Below are positions 15,176 to 22,500 of a stretch of DNA of 41,527 nucleotides, in pieces. Each line of letters opens with the position of its first letter. Positions within the stretch are counted from its first letter, which is position 1. Under the pieces are notes generated by a model. The model saw only the letters and a list, made by a program, of their open reading frames with translations. It ran no database searches and was not told the origin of the DNA. Where the stretch lies: NCBI GenBank assembly GCA_903835655.1, contig CAILNT010000042.1, positions 1 through 41,527 of the forward strand, given 5' to 3'. Position numbers and translations under genes: made by a program. The stretch comes from an uncultured Pseudomonadota bacterium. Lineage in GTDB: Bacteria; Pseudomonadota; Gammaproteobacteria; Burkholderiales; Thiobacillaceae.

Positions 15176-16427
15176 ACTGCGCCAGCCGGTGGCCGGCATC
15201 CAGATCGAGATGCGCCCCCTCGATGTCCTGATTCCGTATGCCCGCAACGCCAAGCAGCACTCGGATGCGCAGGTGGCGCAGATCGCCGCCAGCATCCGTG
15301 AATTCGGCTGGGGCGCGCCCATCCTGGTGGATGGACAGAACAATGTGATCGCCGGCCATGGGCGCCTGCTCGCAGCCCGCAAGCTCGGGCTTGCCGAGGT
15401 GCCGGTGGTGCCGATGGCGCATCTGACCGACATCCAGCGTCGCGCACTGATCCTGGCCGACAACAAGATCGGCGAGAACGCCGACTGGGATGCCGAACTC
15501 CTGGGGCTCGAACTGGCCGGATTGATGGAGGCCGGTTTCGATCTGGAACTGACCGGCTTCTCTGCGGAGGAATGGGATGCCCTGATTGCCGGTGATGAAG
15601 ATGTCAAGGAAGGCTTGACCGACGAGGACGCGGTCCCCGAGGTCGAGGAGGTGCCGATCTCCCGTAGCGGCGATGTCTGGCTGCTGGGTGAGCATCGGCT
15701 GCTCTGCGGCGACGCCACCAAAGCCGATGACTACACGACGCTGTTGGGCAACGAACTGGTGGACATGACCTTCACCGATCCGCCCTACAACGTGAACTAC
15801 GCCAACACCGCCAAGGACAAACTGCGCGGCAAGAATCGGCCGATCCTGAACGACAACCTGGGCGAGGGCTTTGGATCGTTCCTAGTGGCGGCCTGCCAGA
15901 ACATCCTGACGGTGACCAAGAGCGCGGTCTACATCGCCATGAGTTCCAGCGAACTCGACACCCTGCAATCGGCGTTCCGCACGGCAGGCGGTCGCTGGTC
16001 GACCTTCATCATCTGGGCAAAGAACACCTTCACCCTGGGACGTGCCGATTACCAGCGCCAGTACGAGCCGATCCTGTACGGCTGGCGCGAGGGCACCGAC
16101 CACTTCTGGTGTGGCGCCCGCGACCAGGGTGACGTCTGGCAGATCAAGAAGCCGCAGAAGAACGATCTGCACCCGACCATGAAGCCGGTGGAACTGGTGG
16201 AGCGGGCGGTGCGGAACAGCAGCAAGTCCCGCGACATCGTCCTCGATCCGTTCGGCGGCTCAGGCTCCACCCTGATCGCCTGCGAGAAATCAGGCCGGCG
16301 TGCCCGCCTGATCGAACTCGATCCCAAGTACGTCGACGTGATCGTGCGGCGCTGGCAGGCATTCACCGGCAAGCAGGCCACCCGCGTCTCGGACGGGGTG
16401 GCCTTCGATCAGGCGGCAACTTCGTAA
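15168..16427 (+). CDS. ParB-domain/DNA methyltransferase fusion (DPPY type)
   Basis: A 419-aa paralogue of the upstream protein: ParB-like N-terminus (LIPYARNAKQHSDAQVAQIA, NNVIAGHGRLLAARKLG), then a methyltransferase with DPPY at 204-207 (TDPPYNVNYAN) and motif I FGGSGS at 362-367. The order is again beta-class. DPPY points to N6-adenine methylation, so the two tandem enzymes probably have different chemistry and target sites. The start at 15168 lies inside the end of the previous gene and avoids an upstream out-of-context ATG. No cognate restriction enzyme is seen, so these are orphan phage methyltransferases. The 3' end overlaps the minus-strand gene by 19 bp (convergent). Confidence 0.9.
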   Translation: MAELRQPVAGIQIEMRPLDVLIPYARNAKQHSDAQVAQIAASIREFGWGAPILVDGQNNVIAGHGRLLAARKLGLAEVPVVPMAHLTDIQRRALILADNKIGENADWDAELLGLELAGLMEAGFDLELTGFSAEEWDALIAGDEDVKEGLTDEDAVPEVEEVPISRSGDVWLLGEHRLLCGDATKADDYTTLLGNELVDMTFTDPPYNVNYANTAKDKLRGKNRPILNDNLGEGFGSFLVAACQNILTVTKSAVYIAMSSSELDTLQSAFRTAGGRWSTFIIWAKNTFTLGRADYQRQYEPILYGWREGTDHFWCGARDQGDVWQIKKPQKNDLHPTMKPVELVERAVRNSSKSRDIVLDPFGGSGSTLIACEKSGRRARLIELDPKYVDVIVRRWQAFTGKQATRVSDGVAFDQAATS

Positions 16428-16606
16428 CCGGCCTTGATGAGCAGGCCGGCTTCGCGGTTGGTGGCCGGCACCCAGAACCGCTCGTCATCGCCCAGCAGGA
16501 CGGGTGTCCAGTAGGTCTGGCGCATCGCCACTTCCCTGGCCATCGCCAGGTTGCTGTAGCGGCGGGTGTTGGCGAGGGCGATGTGGGTGCTGCGTTCGGT
16601 GTTCAT
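16409..16606 (-). CDS. Small conserved-looking phage protein, 65 aa
   Basis: Unrecognised. The sequence (MNTERSTHIALANTRRYSNL at the start, LLIKAGYEVAA at the end) contains FWVPATNREAGLLIKAG, reminiscent of short binding domains. It is read from a GGAGCA ribosome site. The leader region just upstream carries a 37-bp sequence that recurs 81 % identical upstream of the DUF3489 gene (see repeat entries), which supports a real, coregulated gene. It converges on, and overlaps by 19 bp, the second methyltransferase gene. Confidence 0.6.
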   Translation of the reverse strand: MNTERSTHIALANTRRYSNLAMAREVAMRQTYWTPVLLGDDERFWVPATNREAGLLIKAGYEVAA

Positions 16607-16634
16607 CGTGTGCTCCGGGTTGATCGTTTCGACA

Positions 16635-16671
16635 TCTGCATGAACGCGCTGTTTGATTGAGAAGCCAAGCT
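16635..16671 (-). repeat. Duplicated leader element, copy A
   Basis: Thirty-seven bases upstream of the 65-aa gene, matching 17430-17466 at 30 of 37 positions. In the minus-strand reading both copies start AGCTTGGCTTC and contain AACAGCGC followed by TTCAT, and both lie roughly 30-65 nt upstream of a start codon. Likely a duplicated promoter/operator or leader. Confidence 0.65.
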
Positions 16672-16673
16672 AT

Positions 16674-16904
16674 TCAGTTCATCGCAGCGCGGCGCACGGC
16701 GGTGAGTTTCTCGATGACGTCCTCGCTAAAATTGAATCCGTCGAGACGGCTCAATCCCTCGCGTTCGAGGATGCGCCAGCGGGCGGCATCGCCTTCCGCC
16801 CGGTGCACCTCGTCGCCGAGTTGCTCGAGGTAGAGGTTCTCCTCGTCGGTGAGCCGGCGTGGTTGTGCCTTGAGGCTTTCCAGGATGGTGATGAGGTTCA
16901 GCAT
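16674..16904 (-). CDS. Small helical phage protein, 76 aa
   Basis: A charged, helical protein (LESLKAQPRRLTDEENLYLEQ, EVHRAEGDAARWRILEREGL) of unknown function. The ATG at 16904 is preferred over one 11 codons upstream because it is preceded by GGAGG at good spacing. It follows the DUF3489 gene by 13 bp on the same strand and so probably belongs to its operon. Confidence 0.65.
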   Translation of the reverse strand: MLNLITILESLKAQPRRLTDEENLYLEQLGDEVHRAEGDAARWRILEREGLSRLDGFNFSEDVIEKLTAVRRAAMN

Positions 16905-16917
16905 GGCGGGCCTCCGA

Positions 16918-17400
16918 TCACACGATCCGGTACACACGCTCGCCGCCCTCGGGTTTTTCCGAGGTGAGGACGAGCCCGAGTTTCTTCTTGAACGCGCCGG
17001 CGAAGGTGCCGCGCACCGTGTGTTGCTGCCAGCCCGTAGCCGCGCAGATCTGCGCGATCGTCGCGCCCTCTGGACGATTGAGCATCACGACCACCTGTGC
17101 CTGCTTGCTGTTGTCGCGGGTACGACGCTGGGGTTCCGATGCGACGGCAGGCGTCTCGGCTTCGGTCTCCGGTTCAGGTGCCGGGCGGGTGCGGCCCACG
17201 GCCGTGTAACCGGCATCGGTGAGAACCTGCCTGCCGTCGTGCTCGACGATCAGGCCGCGCGATGCTAGTCCTTCGATCACTTTGGTCTTTGCACCACCCT
17301 TGAGTGTGGCGGGCAGGGGTTCGATGTAGCCATCGGGCCGGTAGGCGGCCTGGGTGAGGACGTTGGTTTGCGTGTCGGTGAGGCGGATCGAGTCGTTCAT
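16918..17400 (-). CDS. DUF3489-domain protein
   Basis: A 160-aa protein with a C-terminal DUF3489 domain (about residues 85-160): a winged-helix-like ATIAQICAATGWQQHTVRGT, then FKKKLGLVLTSEKPEGGERV. The N-terminal half (about residues 5-65) contains a second degenerate copy of a similar fold (LTDTQTNVLTQAAYRPDGY, VIEGLASRGLIVEHDG). A Pro/Glu-rich linker joins them. The family is common in proteobacterial prophages and chromosomes; DNA binding is likely but its target is unknown. ATG at 17400 follows AAGGAG. Copy B of the duplicated leader lies upstream. Confidence 0.88.
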   Translation of the reverse strand: MNDSIRLTDTQTNVLTQAAYRPDGYIEPLPATLKGGAKTKVIEGLASRGLIVEHDGRQVLTDAGYTAVGRTRPAPEPETEAETPAVASEPQRRTRDNSKQAQVVVMLNRPEGATIAQICAATGWQQHTVRGTFAGAFKKKLGLVLTSEKPEGGERVYRIV

Positions 17401-17429
17401 GGCTTGCTCCTTCGTGCTGGTTGATGGTG

Positions 17430-17466
17430 TCTGTATGAAGGCGCTGTTCCAGAGTGAAGCCAAGCT
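17430..17466 (-). repeat. Duplicated leader element, copy B
   Basis: Second copy of the 37-bp element of 16635-16671, upstream of the DUF3489 gene. It shares the flanking motifs 'ATCAACC' and a GGAGCA-type ribosome site further downstream in the minus-strand reading, so the similarity covers most of both leaders. Confidence 0.65.
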
Positions 17467-17509
17467 GATTTCCGCGTAATGGCGCGGCTTTCTTGAATGA
17501 AGATCGAAC

Positions 17510-17887
17510 GTGCCCGTCCGTGCGCCCACCCCCTGTCGTCACCCGGGTTGCCCGGCGCTGGTCACCACGCCCGGCTTCTGCGACCAGCATCGGGCCGCAG
17601 TGCATCGTGACTACGGTCGCGCACGTCGTGGCTTCGATACCGAGCGGACGTTCTACCAATCCGAAGCGTGGCGTGCCGTGCGCGCCGCGTTCCTGCGCGA
17701 GCACCCGTTGTGCCGGCAGTGCCAGGCGAAGGGGTTGCTGGTGGCCGCCCGCGTGGTCGACCACGTCCGTCCCATCAAGGAGGGCGGCACACGTTTCGAT
17801 GCCGCCAACCTGCAATCGCTGTGCGTGCCCTGCCACAACGCGAAAACCGCACGCGAGACGGCGAGGCGTAAGTCACCACCCCGGTAG
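17510..17887 (+). CDS. HNH endonuclease (packaging-associated)
   Basis: A 125-aa HNH nuclease. Zinc-binding CxxC pairs flank the core: LCRQC and LCVPCHNAKT, with the catalytic His in VVDHVRPIKEGG. An additional N-terminal Cys/His set (CRHPGCPALV, FCDQH) forms a second zinc knuckle. In HK97-like cos phages an HNH protein next to the small terminase is required for efficient cleavage at cos. That matches its position 105 bp before the terminase gene. The ATG at 17510 starts immediately in front of the zinc knuckle. Confidence 0.9.
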   Translation: MPVRAPTPCRHPGCPALVTTPGFCDQHRAAVHRDYGRARRGFDTERTFYQSEAWRAVRAAFLREHPLCRQCQAKGLLVAARVVDHVRPIKEGGTRFDAANLQSLCVPCHNAKTARETARRKSPPR

Positions 17888-17992
17888 GGGGGTGAAATCT
17901 CTGGCGTCGCGTTCGCGCGATGCGCGCGCTAGCACGAATTTTTGCGCGTGCAAATTGAAACAGGGGGGACTCCCCCCGAGGACCCGAACAAC
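17888..17992. other. Candidate cos region between HNH and small terminase
   Basis: A 105-bp non-coding gap beginning with a G run and GTGAAATCTCT, then CG-rich alternation (GCGTCGCGTTCGCGCGATGCGC), the dyad TTGCGCGTGCAA at 17943-17954 and a G6-ACT-C6 hairpin at 17963-17977. HNH-TerS-TerL phages package from cos sites located here. The exact nick positions cannot be read from sequence alone. Confidence 0.4.
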
Positions 17993-18454
17993 ATGGCCGG
18001 ACGCAAGCCGCTGCCCACCACCGTCAAGAAGATCAAGGGGACGCTGCAGAGGTGCCGCACCAACTTGCGGGAACCGAAACCGGAAGGGGATCTGGTCGAG
18101 CCACCCGAGTACATGAGCGAAGGCGCGAAGTCCGCCTGGCGCTATGCGCTGGAGTGCGCGCCGCCCCATTTGCTGAGGCGGCTCGACATGTCGGTGCTCG
18201 AGGTCTGGGCCTGTGCCGCCGACCTCTACCGGAAGGCCCAGGCCGGCATCGGCAAGACCGGTCTGCTCGTGAAGGCGCCCAACACCGGCGTGCCGATGCA
18301 GTCGCCGTATCTGGCGATCGCCAACAAGCAGGCACAGATCATGACCAAAGCTGCCACGGAGATGGGCTTCACGCCCGCCTCGCGCTCGCGCGTCACGCTG
18401 CCCATGGAGGCGGCGGACGACGATCTCGATCCCTGGGCGGATATCGCCGGGTGA
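17993..18454 (+). CDS. P27-family small terminase subunit
   Basis: A 153-aa protein with the P27-type layout: basic N-terminus (MAGRKPLPTTVKKIKGTLQ), helical centre (LLRRLDMSVLEVWACAADLY), the typical PYLAIANKQAQIMTKAATEMGF-like segment, here at about residues 102-123, and an acidic C-terminus ending DPWADIAG. It binds the packaging site and activates the large terminase. The ATG at 17993 gives the canonical N-terminus. Unusually, its stop is followed at once by a reversed toxin-antitoxin pair rather than by the large terminase. Confidence 0.9.
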   Translation: MAGRKPLPTTVKKIKGTLQRCRTNLREPKPEGDLVEPPEYMSEGAKSAWRYALECAPPHLLRRLDMSVLEVWACAADLYRKAQAGIGKTGLLVKAPNTGVPMQSPYLAIANKQAQIMTKAATEMGFTPASRSRVTLPMEAADDDLDPWADIAG

Positions 18455-18943
18455 TCAGGTGCGGGTGCCGCCCAGAATCAGCATCAGCGTCATCGGATGG
18501 GTGGGCGAGGACTGGAATCCGTAATGCTCGTAGAACTGCTGGGCACGCTCGTTGAGTGCATGCACCAGGAGCGCCCGGACTCCGGCGTTCTGCGACACGG
18601 CCACGGCACGGTTGACCGCGTCCTGGAGCAAGGCGGCCCCGAGTTTGATGCCCTGCGCCCGCGTGTCGACCGCCAGCCTGGCCAGCACCATCACCGGCAC
18701 TGGGTCTGGCATGTTGTGCCGGACCGAGCGCGTGGCGGCCTGATGCGCGACGGCCCCGGCAGCCAGGGCGTAGTAGCCATGGACAACGCCCTCCGGGTCG
18801 GCGGCCACGAAGGTGCGGCTCGCGCCGCTTGCCTGGTTGGCGAGGGCGCGCCGCTTGAGCCAGTCGTCGAGCACCAGTTCGCCGCAGGAGAAGGCGTCGA
18901 GTTTGTGATGCGGCGCCAGCGGCTCTGGGAGACGCAGATTCAT
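18455..18943 (-). CDS. GNAT toxin, TacT-like
   Basis: A 162-aa GCN5-type N-acetyltransferase: MVLARLAVDTRAQGIKLG carries the acetyl-CoA-binding R-x-x-G-x-G/A-like loop, and FYEHYGF supplies the C-terminal Tyr. TacT/AtaT-type toxins acetylate aminoacyl-tRNA and stop translation. It overlaps the upstream DUF1778 antitoxin gene by 4 bp, the usual order. Its stop codon abuts the small terminase stop. The TA pair is on the opposite strand to the packaging genes, a typical 'moron' insertion. Assignment to the TacT class rests on partner and length (about 160 aa). Confidence 0.9.
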   Translation of the reverse strand: MNLRLPEPLAPHHKLDAFSCGELVLDDWLKRRALANQASGASRTFVAADPEGVVHGYYALAAGAVAHQAATRSVRHNMPDPVPVMVLARLAVDTRAQGIKLGAALLQDAVNRAVAVSQNAGVRALLVHALNERAQQFYEHYGFQSSPTHPMTLMLILGGTRT

Positions 18944-19209
18944 GCCCCGGCCTGCCAGGGCGCCTTCACGGCCATCAGGCGCTCAAGACCGGGGTTCGGC
19001 GCCGGTGGGGCATCCAGCATGGCGGTGAACTGACGGAACTTCGCTTCGTCCAGGCTGAAAAACACCTGATCGAGCAGCACCGCCTGGGCCTTGTCGCAAG
19101 CTGCCTCCAGCATGAAGTCGGAGCGGTTCTTGCCGAGCAGTTGCGCAGCATGGTCGATCAGATCGCGCTGCTCTGGCAGCGCCCGAAGGTTGATGGCGGC
19201 GTCACGCAT
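18940..19209 (-). CDS. DUF1778/TacA-like antitoxin
   Basis: An 89-aa ribbon-helix-helix antitoxin: RDAAINLRALPEQRDLIDHA then LLGKNRSDFMLEAACDKA, followed by a toxin-binding tail (VFFSLDEAKFRQFTAMLD). It represses its own promoter and neutralises the GNAT toxin. The ATG at 19209 (MRDAAIN) is chosen over one 8 codons upstream because GGAG precedes it at good spacing and it matches the family N-terminus. A strong minus-strand promoter with ATACAC direct repeats lies upstream. Confidence 0.9.
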   Translation of the reverse strand: MRDAAINLRALPEQRDLIDHAAQLLGKNRSDFMLEAACDKAQAVLLDQVFFSLDEAKFRQFTAMLDAPPAPNPGLERLMAVKAPWQAGA

Positions 19210-19225
19210 GATTTTCTCCACATGA

Positions 19226-19273
19226 ATACACAACAGATATACACATCCTAGTCAGGCGTGTAGCTGATGTCAA
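19226..19273 (-). promoter_or_regulatory. Toxin-antitoxin promoter and operator repeats
   Basis: On the minus strand, TTGACA (19268-19273) and TAGGAT (19245-19250) with a 17-bp spacer form a near-consensus promoter, start near 19238. Two ATACAC direct repeats (19226-19231, 19239-19244), 13 bp apart, overlap the start site and are likely antitoxin operators. This control region occupies the space where a large-terminase start and ribosome site would be expected. Confidence 0.65.
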
Positions 19274-19298
19274 TACAACCATTATCTGCACCCTCGAA

Positions 19299-21005
19299 TT
19301 GATCCCCTACACCAAGACCGCTAAAGACTACGCCGAGGCTGTGGCGGCGGGAGAGATTTCTGCCTGCCGCTGGGTGCAGATGGCCTGCCGGCGACAACTG
19401 GATGACCTGGCACGCTTCAAGGGCAAGGCCAGCCCCTATCAGTTCAATCCGAAACTGCATGATCGTGAGGGACGCGCCTTCCAGCCCGCCGACAACCTGT
19501 GCGCCTTCATCGAACGGCTGCCACACGTAAAGGGGCCCCTGGCCGGCGAGTTGATCAGCCTGGAACCCTGGCAGGTGTTCATCCTGACCACCGTGTTCGG
19601 CTGGGTGAAGCCTGACGGCAAGCGACGCTTCCGGCGTTCCTACATCGAGGTGCCGCGCGGCAATGCCAAGTCCACGCTGTCCTCGGCGCTGGCGCTGTAC
19701 ATGCTGGCCGCCGATGGCGAGGGCGGCGCCGAGGTGTATTCGCTGGCCACCACCCGCGACCAGGCGCGCATCGTGTTCGGTGACGCCCAGACCATGGCCC
19801 GGCGTAGCGCTGGTTTCCGTAGCCGCTTCGCGGTGAATCTCGGCGCGCACAACATGCACGTGCTCGCCACTGGCTCGAAGTTCGAGGCGCTGTCCGCCGA
19901 GGGCTCGACCCTGGATGGACTGAACATCCACTTCGGCTGCGTCGATGAACTGCACGCGCACAAGACCCGCACGGTCTATGACGTGGTGGAGACCGGCACC
20001 GGCAAGCGCGACAACTCGCTGCTGTGGGTGATCACCACTGCCGGCAGCAACCGCGCCGGCATCTGCTACGAGGTGCGCGCCTTCGTCACCAAGTTGCTCG
20101 ACGGGGTGATCCAGGACGACAGCCAGTTCGGGATCATCTACGGACTGGATGACGGGGATGCCTGGGATACCGAGGCAGCGCTGATCAAGGCCAACCCGAA
20201 CTGGGGCATCTCGGTGCGACCGGAGATTCTGGGGCCGCTGCAGGCCAAGGCCATGCAGTTGCCCAGCGCCATCAACAACTTCAAGACCAAGCATCTCAAC
20301 GAGTGGGTCAATGCGGGCACGGCTTGGATGGACATGCGCGCCTGGGATGCCTGCGCCGATTCCGGCCTGGATCTCGATACCTTCGAGGGGCAGCCGTGCT
20401 GGATCGGCCTGGACCTGGCCAGCAAGACCGACATCGCCGCACTCATGCTGGTGTTCCGGCATCCGGACATCGCCGATGCCTACGCGGTATTCGGTAAGTA
20501 CTACCTGCCAGAGGACACGGTCAGCGCTGCCGGCAACAGCCAATACCCGGGCTGGATGCGCACCGGACGTCTGACCGTGACGCCGGGCAACGTGATCGAT
20601 TTCAGCTGGATCGAAGCCGACCTGATGGACATGGCCTCGCGCTTCGGCATCCAGGCCGTGGCCTTCGACCCGTTCCAGGCCACGCAACTGTCGACCCGGA
20701 TGCTGGCCGAAGGCCTGCCGATGATCGAGGTACGGCCGACGGTGCTGAATTTCTCCGAGCCCATGAAAACCCTGGAGGCCCTGGTGCTGCAAAAGAAACT
20801 CGTCCACGACGGCGACCCGGTCCTGGCCTGGATGGCCAGCAACGTGGTGGCCCATCTGGACGCCAAGGACAACATCTACCCCAGGAAGGAGCGGCCGGAG
20901 AACAAGATCGATGGCATCGTGGCGTTGATCATGGCGCTCGCGCGTGCCTTCCTGCCTGGTGACGCGGTGGTCCTCGGTGCCGACTACGAACTGATGCTGC
21001 TCTGA
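19299..21005 (+). CDS. Large terminase subunit (ATPase-nuclease)
   Basis: A 568-aa packaging motor. ATPase: Walker A-like PRGNAKST at residues 119-126, Walker B VDE with D216/E217. Nuclease: D372 in GLDLASKTDIAAL and downstream AFDPF (about residue 456). It translocates DNA into the prohead and cuts at cos. The start is uncertain. TTG at 19299 is the first usable codon, has no ribosome site, and the frame is open upstream to 19212 without ATG or GTG. The insertion of the TA pair directly upstream probably displaced the native start, which in such phages overlaps the small-terminase stop. Confidence 0.9.
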   Translation: MIPYTKTAKDYAEAVAAGEISACRWVQMACRRQLDDLARFKGKASPYQFNPKLHDREGRAFQPADNLCAFIERLPHVKGPLAGELISLEPWQVFILTTVFGWVKPDGKRRFRRSYIEVPRGNAKSTLSSALALYMLAADGEGGAEVYSLATTRDQARIVFGDAQTMARRSAGFRSRFAVNLGAHNMHVLATGSKFEALSAEGSTLDGLNIHFGCVDELHAHKTRTVYDVVETGTGKRDNSLLWVITTAGSNRAGICYEVRAFVTKLLDGVIQDDSQFGIIYGLDDGDAWDTEAALIKANPNWGISVRPEILGPLQAKAMQLPSAINNFKTKHLNEWVNAGTAWMDMRAWDACADSGLDLDTFEGQPCWIGLDLASKTDIAALMLVFRHPDIADAYAVFGKYYLPEDTVSAAGNSQYPGWMRTGRLTVTPGNVIDFSWIEADLMDMASRFGIQAVAFDPFQATQLSTRMLAEGLPMIEVRPTVLNFSEPMKTLEALVLQKKLVHDGDPVLAWMASNVVAHLDAKDNIYPRKERPENKIDGIVALIMALARAFLPGDAVVLGADYELMLL

Positions 21006-21015
21006 GTCGAGACGG

Positions 21016-22500
21016 ATGGGATTCTTCAGCTTCTTCGACCGCTTCCGCGCCTCGACCGATGATCGTTCCCCCTGGGGCGATTTCTGGTTCGAGCCGGTTA
21101 CGGTGCGCACCTCGAGCGGCATGCGCGTGTCTGCTGACAATGCCCTGCGGCTGGCGGCGGTCTACGCCTGCGTACGGGTGCTGTCCGAGACGATGGCCTC
21201 GCTGCCCTTTGTGTTGTACCGGCAGCGTGCCGACGGCGGCAAGGACGTGGTGACCGACCACTGGTTGTACCGGCTGCTGGCGAAACGGCCCAACCGTTAC
21301 CAGAACGCCTTCGAGTGGCGCGAGATGCTGCAGGGACATCTGGCCCTGCGTGGCAATGCCTACAACCGTATTCTCGCCAACCCGCGCGGCGAGATCACCG
21401 AACTCATTCCCATCCACCCGGACCGCATCCGGATGGAACTGCTGCCCTCGGGTGATTACCGCTACCGGGTCACCGATCGGCTGGGCGAGGAGACAATCCC
21501 GCCGCGCGGCGAGGTCTGGCACCTGCGGGCGCTGTCGTCCGATGGCCTGATGGGCATGAGTCCGATCGAACTGGCAAGAGAGAGCCTGGGCATGGCGCTG
21601 GCGGCGCAGGACTATGGCGCGCGCTTCTTCGCCAACGATGCCAAGCCCACTGGCGGCTGGATCGAGTTTCCGGGTTCGTTCAAGGACTCCGAGGCGAAGA
21701 AGGTGTTCCGCGAGTCCTACCAGCAGGCTCAGAGCGGGGCCAACCGGGGCAAGGTGCTCGTTCTGGAAAACGGCATGAAATTCCACGAGGTGGGCGTCAC
21801 CAACAAGGACGCTCAGTTCCTCGAACTGCGACAGTTCCAGATTACCGACATCGCCCGGCTGTTCCGGGTGCCGCCGCACATGATCGCCGATCTGTCACGT
21901 GCCACCTTCAGCAACATCGAGCAGCAGAGCCTCGAGTTCGTGATGCACACCATGACGCCGTGGGCGGAACGGTGGGAGGCCTCGATCGAGTCCGATCTTC
22001 TGCTCGACGGCGACGACCTGGAAGTCGAATTCGATTTCGCCAACCTGATGCGCGGCGATGCGTCGAGCCGCGCCGCCTACTACCAGAGTGGCATCCAGAA
22101 CGGCTGGCTGACCCGCAACGAGGCGCGTATCGCGGAGAACATGAACCCGCTCGACGGCCTGGACGAGCCCCTGCGACCGTTGAACATGGTCGAGGAAGGC
22201 GCGGCCGAGGATCAGGAAGTCGACGCGGAAGCCACCGAACCGCCCGCGCAGGAGTCGGCAGATCCGATGGATGACGAGGCGAATGCCCGCTTTCGGGCCG
22301 TGGTCGCTTCGCAGGCTGCCCGGGTGGCGCGCCGCATCAGCCGCGCCGGGGCCATCGAGGACAAGGATATCGCCCTCATCGCCGAGGCGTTGGCTTTGCC
22401 CATGGCGCATGTGGCCGCCTGGGCTGCTGAGGCGCGCGACCTGCCGATGAGCGAAGCCGCCATGACCGAATCACTGATTTCTCTTGGGATGACACCATGA
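21016..22500 (+). CDS. HK97-family portal protein
   Basis: A 494-aa portal: LRLAAVYACVRVLSETMASL near the N-terminus, the HPDRIRMELLPSG segment and RQFQITDIARLFRVPPHMI (about residues 272-290) are hallmarks of Phage_portal HK97-type proteins. Twelve copies form the head vertex through which DNA passes. The C-terminal 90 residues are acidic, then helical (ARVARRISRAGAIEDKDIA). It overlaps the next gene by 4 bp (ATGA). Confidence 0.95.
   Translation: MGFFSFFDRFRASTDDRSPWGDFWFEPVTVRTSSGMRVSADNALRLAAVYACVRVLSETMASLPFVLYRQRADGGKDVVTDHWLYRLLAKRPNRYQNAFEWREMLQGHLALRGNAYNRILANPRGEITELIPIHPDRIRMELLPSGDYRYRVTDRLGEETIPPRGEVWHLRALSSDGLMGMSPIELARESLGMALAAQDYGARFFANDAKPTGGWIEFPGSFKDSEAKKVFRESYQQAQSGANRGKVLVLENGMKFHEVGVTNKDAQFLELRQFQITDIARLFRVPPHMIADLSRATFSNIEQQSLEFVMHTMTPWAERWEASIESDLLLDGDDLEVEFDFANLMRGDASSRAAYYQSGIQNGWLTRNEARIAENMNPLDGLDEPLRPLNMVEEGAAEDQEVDAEATEPPAQESADPMDDEANARFRAVVASQAARVARRISRAGAIEDKDIALIAEALALPMAHVAAWAAEARDLPMSEAAMTESLISLGMTP

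Noticed and set aside
18940-19233. Longer antitoxin start at 19233
   Set aside because: The internal ATG at 19209 has a well-spaced GGAG and matches the usual family N-terminus; the longer form would begin near the predicted transcription start.
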